From assembly GCA_023213315.1 (NCBI GenBank), contig JAKCPI010003067.1, positions 1-64,000 of the forward strand: a DNA stretch of 64,000 bases, given 5' to 3'. Shown here piece by piece: positions 12,401-24,400 of the stretch. The notes below the pieces were generated by a model. That model was not told the origin of the DNA. It searched no databases and saw only the letters and a program-made list of their open reading frames with translations. The position numbers were made by a program, and so were the translations under genes. The stretch's first letter is position 1. Every line of letters begins with the position of its first letter. This DNA is from Euborellia annulipes (taxonomy: Eukaryota > Arthropoda > Insecta > Dermaptera > Anisolabididae).

Positions 12401-15400
12401 CTTTTCTTTTTATTTTTTTTCCCCTTTTTATTTTGAATGATAGTTGTCTTCATTGAAAGGGATAATATATAATTTTAAATTATACTTTTAAAATATATAA
12501 AAGAAACAATTGCGTCAACGAAAATCGTGATAAAACAAGTCAAGTAGTCGAAGTAATGGTTGGTGCACGGATCATTTTTGTAGGTAGTTACTATTTACTC
12601 CGTTGAATTTTCAGCTTATTCCATAATAAAAGTTATTTTTCATTCTTGGTTCTTTGTTACTTTATATCGAGACAGAAAGTATTGGATTCATGTCAAAAAT
12701 TCGATGTCAATATTTTGATGGATATAATTTTAATCACACGTTTTGAGACCTTAAGTCAAAAAAAGTGTTGTTTTTGTCAATATGGTCTGTCTGTATGCAA
12801 TTTTAAGTATGAAGAAAATGGTTGAAATTTTATTTCACCTCGACTCCGGGCAAAAATAAAGCGAGACGCCCCTTTTTGCATCTCCGATGTTTTTGGCTGA
12901 GATAAATTTTATATCTTGAATTCCAATGTTCCATACTGTCGGAACCTAAATATATATATCGACTCAAAAATCTGGTGTGACAAGCACAGAATACAACTTT
13001 CTCTTACCAAAGGTAATATTTACTTACTTATTTTCTCCCCACTATGTAAAAAAAAAGTTTGAAAGGATCTGATTATTTTAGTTTATTCTTGAACAACCCC
13101 TTTAAAGGAAGAAACTTCCTCTAAAACTTTATTACTTATCATTATTTGCAATGTATATTGTTCAGAAGAAACATTTCATGGGGAATTTATTTAATGACGA
13201 ACCCAAGGGCCTGTCCATATTGGAGTGGGATGTTTTCACGAATCCTCGTTATTTATGCACAGAATAATATAAAAAAAAAAGGAAGAAAAATAGATACGCG
13301 ATATTTTATATCCCCTATTTAATGAAAGAATGAATATTGAAGATCTAAATAAAAAGTGAACGTGAAGGATTCATTGAGCCAGGTTAATTGAAAAGATATT
13401 TTCAATAAGATTGGCATTCAATGGTTAAAGGGAAATTAAATTGAATAGTGTGAAATAAAAGGGTTCGGCTATTTATTGACTAAAAAAAAAAACATTGAAC
13501 GAGAGTTTTTAAAAATATTCATGTGGAAATTTCACAGAATTTATATTCAAAGGCTCATCTAATTGATAGGTTAATTTTTTGCTTTTTCTTTTTTTATTTA
13601 CTTTATCATCCATTTCTTTCTTTTTTACAACCATCTCTTTAAAAGATAGGCAGATAATATAAAAGTGTGTAGACCTATAAATGGTGGCTTAATAGGATAA
13701 TTATAGGCTCTATGTTTAGAATTGACTATTGGTCTAAGTATTTTATTAATAATATGCAATTTTGAGTATGTTATTTTCCAAATTAAAGTTTCGGCGTCTC
13801 CCTTCACGATATCGCGAATAGGCTTTAGCTGATCTTGTAATTGTTTAAGATATCTTTTATTTATTTATTGTGATAGACAAAAAAAACAAAATTTTTACTT
13901 AACTTATTGTTAGTCTGAAAAATTTAAACACTGCAATAGAACAAATATTAAAAAAAAAAAAAAACAATAAAAAACTAATAAATTTTGCTAATATATAAAT
14001 TCTGTTTTTGTCCTGATTAATCAATAAATGGAAATTATATATACGCGTAATGATTATTTAATGAATTGTAGCATTTAAAGAGAAAAGTCTTAAATTACTC
14101 TGACTAATAAACTCCAAATAAGAAAGGGAAAAGAAAAAAAATAGAGGGGATAGAAATAAAAAAAGGCGTCTTAGCATTTCTTTTCTTTTTTTTTGAGATT
14201 TCATCAAAAAACAAAAGAAATATTTTTCGTCATATCTTAAATTTAGGAGATAAAAACAAAAAAGAAATTATTGCAGATAAGGCAAGGGTGGATTCTTTAT
14301 TTACTAAAGGCAATTTTTAAACAAAAAATATTTGTAAAAGGGATCAAGAAGCAACAATGCATTCTTTTTAGATAGTCAACTTCTTCCACCAACACTTTAA
14401 AATAGTATTTTTCAAAACATTTTAAAAAAATGTAATAAAATAACTCGCATTTTTGACATTTTTTGGCTACTAGAGATAGTCTATATAAATATAATCATTT
14501 GATTATTTCTGGTATTTATTAATGAAAAACAGGAAGAAGAAAGAAGAGGAGCTAGTATTTATTTCATTTACTTAAAGCCCATTAGGCTAACGTTTCGGTC
14601 TCGGTCGAGACCATCTTCAGAGCTTATGGGCTGTCAATATGAGACAAATTTTACAAACTCAATTATATAAATTTATATAATTCATAACCAAAAAGTTATA
14701 AAGTATTTAAATAAATATAAATGAATATACACTGGTTTAAACAATTGAATCTATTATTATGGTAACAATCGTGTGGTGCGTCTAATTGACTACAGCTAAT
14801 TAATTTCTGGTATTATTAAAATACATTTATTCTGTTTTAGATACGATTAATCCAAAAATTTACAATTTGAATAAAATTTATCGAGCTTCTTTTTTTTTTC
14901 AATTTTATTTAAGGTCTTTTTCGGCATCGAAGGTCATTTAGTCCCCTTCTCTTTTTATTTCAATTGGGTTGGTAGTCAATCCAATTGAAATAAATTTTTG
15001 TAGCATGAGACGGGATGCGAACCCTTGACCCCTATCAAAAGAAGAAGAAACTCTACTACTGAGCTATAGCTCAAGTGCAATTGATCAAGTGTAGGAAATA
15101 AAAATATAAAAAATTCAATTAAAATGAAAAAAAAAATTAAACAAACAGAAATAGATATTTTAATAATTATGAACTAAGATTTAAGGGCAAAATATTCCTG
15201 CTAGAACTCTGAAGTGGAGTTTATAATTAAAAAAAAACCTTTTGTAATTCATATACACCCTATGATTATATACAATACATAAGTATATACTCTTATATGC
15301 ACAGTATATATTAAATTACAAGACGCGATTTTGCTTGTATATAAATAAGTCAAGTCTCTTCAAAAGTAAGGCCAGACATTTTCTTGCTCATTATCATCCT

Positions 15401-18400
15401 CAACTCCATTTTATTTTTATACTGAGAAAAGCTTTTTCTTTTCTCATCCATTATTCTGTTCAACTCACGACATGAACCTCTTGTTTATTTTAGAAGAGAA
15501 ATTTTTTCTTTTAATTAAAAAATCCCTTATTTTTAATCCTAAGTTTTCAATAAAAAAAATAAGATTAATTGTATTTATTAAAGAAAATCTATTATCTCGT
15601 TGAAATAATATTTGTCCTTTTGTTCAAAAGTTTTATTCTAATTTAATGTATGTTGTTAGTAATACAATAACATAACATTAAAGTAAACTAAATTTCCATT
15701 TAACACAATAGCACGTCTGTCTTTGTTGTTTCCATTTTATGTAAGAATAAAATAAGACTCAAAAAAAAAAAAAAAAAAAAAAAATTAACTTTGAGAAAAT
15801 AGTTAATAAAATATACGTTTTCTTTCACGTTGGCGCTTATATTTTTATCTATAAAATTAAGCATAAAAATGCCTTCATAAAAAAATGCTCGTAAATTAGA
15901 CATACTTACTACCTAACCTTTACTAAGAAGAAAACTTATTTTATTATTATTCCTTTTGGACTTGGAAGCTCTCAGGTCAAAAAAATTTTGTTGAAATTTT
16001 ACGATATTAATAATTTCTTTTAATATCAGCATAAAAATGTTCATCTACTCATCTATTTTTTTTTTTTTTTAATATAGCTAACAAGTTTTCTAGATTTCAT
16101 AACAATAAATTCATCCAATAGGAAAATCCTTTTTGGTCTAATGTGGCCATCATATATATAAATATAAAATTTGTCTATTATTGATTCAAATAATACAATT
16201 TTTGTCGAACATTAGGGCAAGGGGAGGGATTCTCATAGAGGAGAAAGTGGTAATTTGAACCCCTCTTTTTTTGCAGTACCACGAGGGCAATACATACTCA
16301 TGTTTTCATGCTGAATACTTTCTTTGACTCATAATCGATGAAAAAATGTCAAAAATTATGTAACAATACAATAGAAGTGAGAGCATTTTCAAAAAATCGA
16401 AAATTGTATTCCCAAGTTTTTGTTCAAAAATGAGAACGAAGGAATTGAGCTATGAAACTCAAATTTTATATTTAAGTTAGTTATCCCCCTGGAGCGTGAA
16501 AATAAACTTTTAAACCAAATCGGCCAAAAAGTCTAAGCCAAAAAGACTCTTAGCTTTACTGATGTAGTTTTTTTTCTATTTTCTCAAAATTTGCTCTAAC
16601 GATTTTGATTAAAATTCAAAAATCAATTATTATTTTTTAGATGCTCTTTAAAATGTACAATATATTTTCATTTTGCCATTAAATTCTTCTGAAGACCACT
16701 TTACTCTTGTACTTCATAGAAAAGATAGGAGAAATGGTTGCCATAGTAACAAAATATAAATATTTACCCATGTTTATAAATTTTACATCTTTTTTTTTTT
16801 TTTTTTTTTTCGCCCGTTTAGTCACGCGCCATTGGGCCAAAATGTTTACAAAATAGATACATAAAAATTAACCTAAACCATACAAAATTAATTAAATATA
16901 AAACAGAACGCAAGTAAAGTTAATACAATAAAAATACAGAACAAAAACAAAATTAATACAATAACAAAACAAAACAAAAGCAAAATTAATACAATAACAA
17001 AGCAAAACAAAAGCAAAATTTTACATCTTGAAAATTGAATGTACCTTACTGTCGGAAACTAAATATATGTCGACACAAAAAATCTGGTGGGACAAGCACA
17101 GAAAACAATTTGATTGTAGATGACCATAATGATGATCAATTTTATTATAAGGACATCGGCCCGTTATGAAAATTGGATTCATGGCTCAGCTATTTTGTCA
17201 TATTGGATGGGCGAAATTAACGATTTGCAAAACATCTGTTGATTGTACTGAATCTATATCACTGGAATCGAAATAAACGGATAATACGCAAAAGTATTTA
17301 TTGTGCGACCAGTCACACCAGATTTTTGAAACCCTTGAAAAATGAATTCTTTACTTTTTATTTTATTTTTTTCTTCTTTATTTCTCGGCTGTAGCACCTC
17401 CAGCCCTCCAATTTTTATTTTAAATACAATTTTTTATAAACATCGCATATACAAGTAAAATTCTTTACTTAAAATAATAGATACAATTAAAATTGTGCTT
17501 ATTACATTATTTAAAATCTAAAAATAAATTCTTAATTTGATTGCGGTGTGAGTGGGAATGAGAGAGAAAGAGAGATTATCTCCTTTTCTCTTCTAATTGA
17601 GTCTCTTGATAAAAAATTATTTTTTATTCTTTTATTATTTGTTTAAATTATTATATTACCAAAATAGAATAAGTCTTTTTGGCCTTATTTGAATTATATT
17701 AAATAAAACCTCCTATTGGGATCTATGGGAGAGGCGTGGCTTCACCTGGTGGCAAAAAATGAACTAGCGATTGTAGGATTGAATGGCTGAGCTGATACGC
17801 AAGTACTCGTGTTTTATGAGACAAAAAGTTTAATTAAAAATAAAAAATGGGTGTGACGGTACAGGAAATTTATAGGTTTTCTTCTGCCACACTTACTAAT
17901 AGAAATTTTATTTGTGGAGACAATATTATTGATCCTGGTCATGTTTTAAAGTGAGTAATAGTAATGACAGTTTCAATGACAGACCAAATTCTTGCTTTCT
18001 GTTTGCAAACAACAAGTTTACGAGAAGAATTTCATGAAATAAATGATCAAATTTTATAATAATAACAATTGGGATGGATGCTCGTATAAGGCTGAATTAG
18101 GAAGTACCTGCAAGCGCATTTGGGGCTGTACTATTATTCTGTAACCGCTATTTATGATATCTGACATGATGTAAGTCAAAAAGTGTTTGAAATATTTTAT
18201 TGTAATAATAAATACAAGATAATTAAATGATAAATTAACTAAAAAATTAATACCGGTAATTAAATATAAAATAAATTTTTTTTTTTGTACTTACAGAAAT
18301 AATTTAGATGATTTAAAAAATATCACGTGTACAGACAAAAAATGTGTTTGGAGTGCACCACATAAATCAGCTCTTAAAAAAATAAGATATGAGTGGCCTT

Positions 18401-21400
18401 TGCTCGAGCACAATTGTTTTGGAGAAAAACAAGAAAAAGATGGAGGCAAAAATTAAAAAGAAGGTTTCTAAATCTGATAGATTGATTATTCTACAATAAA
18501 ATTATTTATAATTTTCACTATACTGTCTTTTTTTGGAAAAGAATGAAATCGAACTGTTTCATGCTTAGATGCATGACTTTTACACCCGTAAACACAAGAG
18601 TAGATACACATTGCTTTTATTTTTATAAGGAGAAAATTTCATATTTGTATATATTTTAGTGTATGTATGTATTATTTATTAATCTAACAATAATGTTTAC
18701 TCGTGGGTTATAACTTTTTTTTTATATAATACAATTATATCAGATGTTTAAATGTTCTTGTCCCTTATATCACGTTAAACGTATGAAGGTTTATCCTACA
18801 ATCGCTAGTTCGACTTTAAGCCACCAGGTAGCGTATTGAAATGCTAAAGATCCCAATACCAAACGTCGCGGGTTCGGATCCAGGCAGTCCGATGATTTTA
18901 TTTAAGCCATTTGGATACCAGATGGCTTAAATAGAAATGCCTGAACCCCCAATATATATATTACTTCAACGGTTATCGTCTAAAAGTCTTAAATGGCCTC
19001 AGTTGCTGAAAAGACTGTGTGAATGTGTGTGTGAGTGTGAGTGTGAATGAGAAAAAAGTGTAAATGTTTATAAAAAAAAAAAAATAATAAATAAAATAAA
19101 ACAAAATCCTATGGTCCAAGACTCGTCTGGTCACTTGGGCTAGACACAGCCATTCGACCCTCAAAGCTTGTTTTAATGGCAATTCTCAGAAACGCTTTGT
19201 TAAAATATACACACAAACAGGCTTTTTTTTTTTAAACATTCACACTTTTTTCTCATTCACACTCACACTCACATACACACATTCACATAATCTTTTCGGC
19301 AACTCAGGCCATTTAAGACTTTAGACGATAACCGTTGTAATTAATATATATATTGGGGGTTCAGGCATTTCTATTTAAGCCATCTGGTATCCAAATGGCT
19401 TAAATAAAATCATCGGACTGCTTGGTCCGAACCCGCGACGTTTGGTATAGGAGGTAGGCACGCTACCTACTACGCCAAACTCGGGGGCCACAAACAGGCT
19501 TCTACTACCTAACCTGAGAATATTGTCCCTCTCTCTCTTTCTCTCGCTAATAAGTGATGCTTTAAAACTAGTAAATTCAAAAAATTATAATTAAATAAAA
19601 AAATCTGGTGTGACTGATGGCACAGCACACAACTTTTCTTACCTTCGGTAATCGAAAGTTGTGTTCTGTGCTTGTCACCCCAGATTTTTTTGGGTCGAGA
19701 TATACTTACAAGTTACCGTTGATATTAAAATTCAACATGTAAAATTTATAAACATTGGAAAATATTTATATTTTCTTACCATGGCAACCATTTCTCCTAT
19801 CTTTCCTATGAAGTTCAAGAATCTTAAATGGCCTAAGTTGCCGAGAAGACTGTGTGAATGTGAGTGTGAATGAGAAAAAAGTGCGAATGTTTAAAAAAAA
19901 AAAGTTCAAGAGTAAAGTACGCCCTCGGGGCTTGGTGTAGTGGTTAGCGTGCTAACCTCGAATACCAAAAGCCGCGGGTTCGGACCCCAGGCAGTCCGAT
20001 GATTTTATTTAAGCCATTTGGATACCAAATGACTTAAATAAGAATGCCTGGACCCCCAATATTGATTAATAACGTATAGGCGTCGGAGAACTAGGCCAGT
20101 TTATTAAAAAAATTATCTGTATTTTGGCCAAGAAAATTTATCTCTTGTGATACCGAAAAGACTAAGAAAAGACATTAATTTTTTTTAATTAAAATTTTAT
20201 TTCATTAAAATAATAGGAGTATGTGTTTGTATATTCACTTAATATTCTTAGACGAAGACCGGCTTTGAATTCCTCGCCAAGTTTATTACTAGCATTTTCT
20301 TAATTCCTGTCTTGTGTTGTTGACCCGGGATTTGACCCGTTGGGGGTTAAAGAGACCACCCCGAAACTTAAAAACTGCTTTCTATAATTGTTTCTTCTTC
20401 TTATACAGCTCCCTCGGTGGCAATTCATAATTCCTTTTTCTAACTCTAGTCTTTTTTTTTTTTTTTTTAGGGTACGACTCAGTTTTTCGTATTGGCTTCC
20501 GAGAGGCCCGAGTACAATTCTAAAGTGAAGTTGATGACTGCCTTTGCTCCCGTGGCTTTTATGAGACATGCACAAAGCCCTGTGATGGAAATCCTTTCCC
20601 CCATCGCCGATCTCTTAGAGGTAATTAACGACAAAAAATTTCTAAAAGATCGAATAATAATAAAAGAAAGGCAAATTGCAAAAGAACAAAAAATTAAAAA
20701 GTATTTGCAAATGAATGCTTTCTATGGTAAATTTAATACATACCTTTTAAATAAAATTAGCATCCCACACAGCATAAAAATTTTTTAATAGAATTAAATA
20801 ACAAGTGTAGAAAAAAATATTTCAAAAACAAAAATTGGATTTCATACCTAAATAAATCTTTTGAACTCTAAAAAAATTACATTTAGAGCGGGCGCTGGAG
20901 GTAGTTGAGTATGCAAAATTTGAGGACCGAATTCTGACAATGGATTTGGGCTAAGAATAGCTCCCAGAATAAGGATCCGGATCTTGCCGGGCCAATTTTT
21001 GGTCCAATTTTTTTTACCCCCACCCCATAGGAAATCAATGGAATGCATGCTAAGATGATGTGAAGATTTGCAATTATGTTCAAATTCGAGTACTTAAAAC
21101 CTCAAACAATGAAAAAACTGTCTTGTCAGCAACTGAGGGGATCCTCTAGAGTCCCCTGAAAAGTACTATCTTGCCACCAGTTGTGGTGGTCCCCTCTAAC
21201 CCCTTCATCTCTTTTCTCTCTCTTTGTTATAAATTTAAATATACGGCTTTAACACCATGCCAAATTGTGGGGACCGGCAATTATGTTCATAATCCACTAG
21301 CTGGTATCCCAATCAATGAAAAATACTATCTTGCCGCCAGCTGCGGTGGTCCCCTCTAACCCCTTCACCTCTTTTATCTCTCTCTTTGTTATAAATTTAA

Positions 21401-24400
21401 ATATACGGCTTTAACATCATGCCAAATTGTGGGGACCGGCAATTATGTTCATAATCCACTAGCTGGTATCCCAATCAATGAAAAATACTATCTTGCCGCC
21501 AGCTGCGGTGGTCCTCTCTAACCCCTTTACCTCTTTTCTCTCTCTTTGTTATAAATTTAAATATACGGCTTTAACATCATGCCAAATTGTGGGGACCGGC
21601 AATTATGTTCATAATCCACTAGCTGGTATCCCAATCAATGAAAAATACTATCTTGCCGCCAACTGCGGTGGTCCCCTCTAACTCCCCTCTAACTCCCCTC
21701 TAACCCCTTCACCTCTTTTATCTCTCTCTTTGTTATAAATTTAAATATACGGCTTTAACATCATGCCAAATTGTGGGGACCGGCAATTATGTTCATAATC
21801 CACTAGCTGGTATCCCAATCAATGAAAAATACTATCTTGCCGTCAGTTGTGGTGGTCCCCTCTAACCCCTTCACCTCTTTTCTCTCCCTTTATTATACAT
21901 TTAGATGTACTGTCTTAAAACCATGCCAAATTGTGGGGACCGGCAATTATGCTCATAATCTACTACCTGGTGTATTTATAACAAAGAGAGAGAAAAGAGG
22001 TAAAGGGGTTAGAGAGGACCACCGCAGCTGGCGGCAAGATAGTATTTTTCATTGATTGAGATACCAGCTAGTGGATTATGAACATAATTGCCGGTCCCCA
22101 CAATTTGGCATGATGTTAAAGCCGTATATTTAAATTTATAACAAAGAGAGAGAAAAGAGGTAAAGGGGTTAGAGAGGACCACCGTAGCTGGCGGCAAGAT
22201 AGTATTTTTCATTGATTGGGATACCAGCTAGTGGATTATGAACATAATTGCCGGTCCCCACAATTTGGCATGGTGTTAAAGCCGTATATTTAAATTTATA
22301 ACAAAGAGAGAGATAAAAGAGGTGAAGGGGTTAGAGGGGACCACCGCAGTTGGCGGCAAGATAGTATTTTTCATTGATTGGGATACCAGCTAGTGGATTA
22401 TGAACATAATTGCCGGTCCCCACAATTTGGCATGGTGTTAAAGCCGTATATTTAAATTTATAACAAAGAGAGAGAAAAGAGGTAAAGGGGTTAGAGAGGA
22501 CCACCGTAGCTGGCGGCAAGATAGTATTTTTCATTGGTTGGGATACCAGGTAGTGGATTATGAACATAATTGCCGGTCCCCACAATTTGGCATGGTGTTA
22601 AAGCCGTATATTTAAATTTATAACAGAGAGAGATAAAAGACGTGAAGGGGTTAGAGAGGACCACCGCAGCTGGCGGCAAGATAGTATTTTTCATTGATTG
22701 GGATACCAGCTAGTGGATTATGAACATAATTGCCGGTCCCCACAATTTGGCATGGTGTTAAAGCCGTATATTTAAATTTATAACAGAGAGAGAGAAAAGA
22801 GATGAAGGGGTTAGAGGGGACCACCACAACTGGTGGCAAGATAGTACTTTTCAGGGGACTCTAGAGGATCCCCTCAGTTGCTGACAAGACAGTTTTTTCA
22901 TTGATTGAGGTTTTAAGTACTCGAATTTGACCATAATTGCAAATCTTCACATCATCTTAGCATGCACTCCATTGATTTCCTATGGGGTGGGGGTAAAAAA
23001 AAAAATTGGACCAAAAATTGGCCCGGCAAGATCCGGATCCTTATTCTGGGAGCTATTCTTAGCCCAAATCCATTGTCAGAATTCGGTCCTCAAATTTTGC
23101 ATACTCAACTACCTCCAGCGCCTGGTCTAATTATTCCTACTTGAGTTTTTTACTAAATAAAAAAAAATAAAATAAATAAAATAAAAATAATAAATAAATA
23201 TTTTTCAATTGCCGACTCAGTTTTAAATTTCCTTCTCTAACTTAAAGTTTTAAATTTCCGGCTGAGTAAACATTTTTAACGGAGGTCCACACAGTGGCGG
23301 ATCCAGAGGTGTTTCTCAGGGAGGGGGGGGGGAGTAATCTGGAGTGACTGGTCGCACAGCACACATTTTTTTCTTAATTTCGGTAATTTAAACGCGCATT
23401 CTGTACTTGTTTGCCAGAATATAAATACAAATCAAATTTTTAAGTATTAATTTTTAAAATTTTACATTAAAAATACAATTTTTTTTCGAAAAAAAGTATT
23501 TTTTTCAAATCTCAGGGGGGTAATTACCCCCTTCCCCCCCTCTGTATCCGCCCTTGGGTCCACAGTGAAAACTTTATTGCTTCCGGGGGGTGCATATACA
23601 GTATTGATATATAGTATGTCTACTTCAATTAAATTTCATAAAAGTATTAATAAATGAATCAAAATATCGAAGAATTAAATGCAGGTAAGACAACACAAAG
23701 TTTTTTGTTTCAATAATTTATTTAACACTTGATACGTATATTGACACAAGGTCGAAAGGTTACTTGCATTTAATTCTCCGAGTAAATCATAATGTTTTAA
23801 CCAGAGCCAACGGTTACCAGTTTAAAATTAATAAAAATGAATCAAAATATGTATTTATTTTACTCTGACACTGTATTACAAATGTAAATAGCATTTTAAA
23901 ATAAAAGTAAAAAAAAAATTCAAGTAATCTTACAAGCAATAAAATTAATATCGTAATATCGAGAAATAATTTCAATAAAGAAATAATTGAACACTGACAG
24001 TTGTAATTTTTCACGGGTCGCTATTGGTGGGCCGTAGTTTGCCCACCCCTGATTTAAAACAATTTTTTCGAAAATGCTTAGTTAGTTTTTGAAATAATTA
24101 CAATGAAATTCAATTTAATTTTTTCACTTGGGGAAATTTATATAATTTTTTTATAAAATCTATGACTAAAAATTATGATTTTTAAATCGAACGTAAATTT
24201 CTTATTCCTTCTTTTAAAATAACAATTTTAAATAAATGACTGGATTTTTTTTAAATTAGTTTCTAATTTAAAAAAATTACTAATTTAGTTTTATTCAAAG
24301 GTGTCATTGTGGGTGTACGAGAAAAAGAAAAGAAATATATTTCTTTTTAGTCCTAGAAATAATATCAATTTAATCCTTTATCTCGTTAAATTTCTATACA

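Larger units (their letters stand above)
20891..23122. repeat. 2.2-kb palindrome with internal ~160-bp tandem units (foldback-like element)
   Basis: The outer ends are GGCGCTGGAGGTAGTTGAGT and its inverse. Each arm holds about 265 bp of unique sequence and then five head-to-tail units of about 160 bp. The arms turn over at about 21973. The arms look nearly identical, so they are young or kept alike by conversion. The repeated 62-84-residue frames are phase effects of the units and not genes. Long inverted repeats made of tandem units recall foldback transposons. I could not fix a target duplication. It lies in lipase intron 4. Confidence 0.9.

Noticed and set aside
19921..20000. tRNA gene
   Set aside because: Boxes A and B are good, but the cloverleaf lacks a proper anticodon arm, and the same head recurs many times in front of one SINE body.
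21171..22839. Repeated 62-84-residue open frames on both strands
   Set aside because: They are the same frame of the ~160-bp tandem unit, present in both arms of the palindrome. No start context and no similarity to a protein support coding.
20891..23122. CRISPR-like array reading of the repeated units
   Set aside because: The units are ~160 bp, contiguous, without unique spacers, inverted in the second half and in an intron of a eukaryotic gene.
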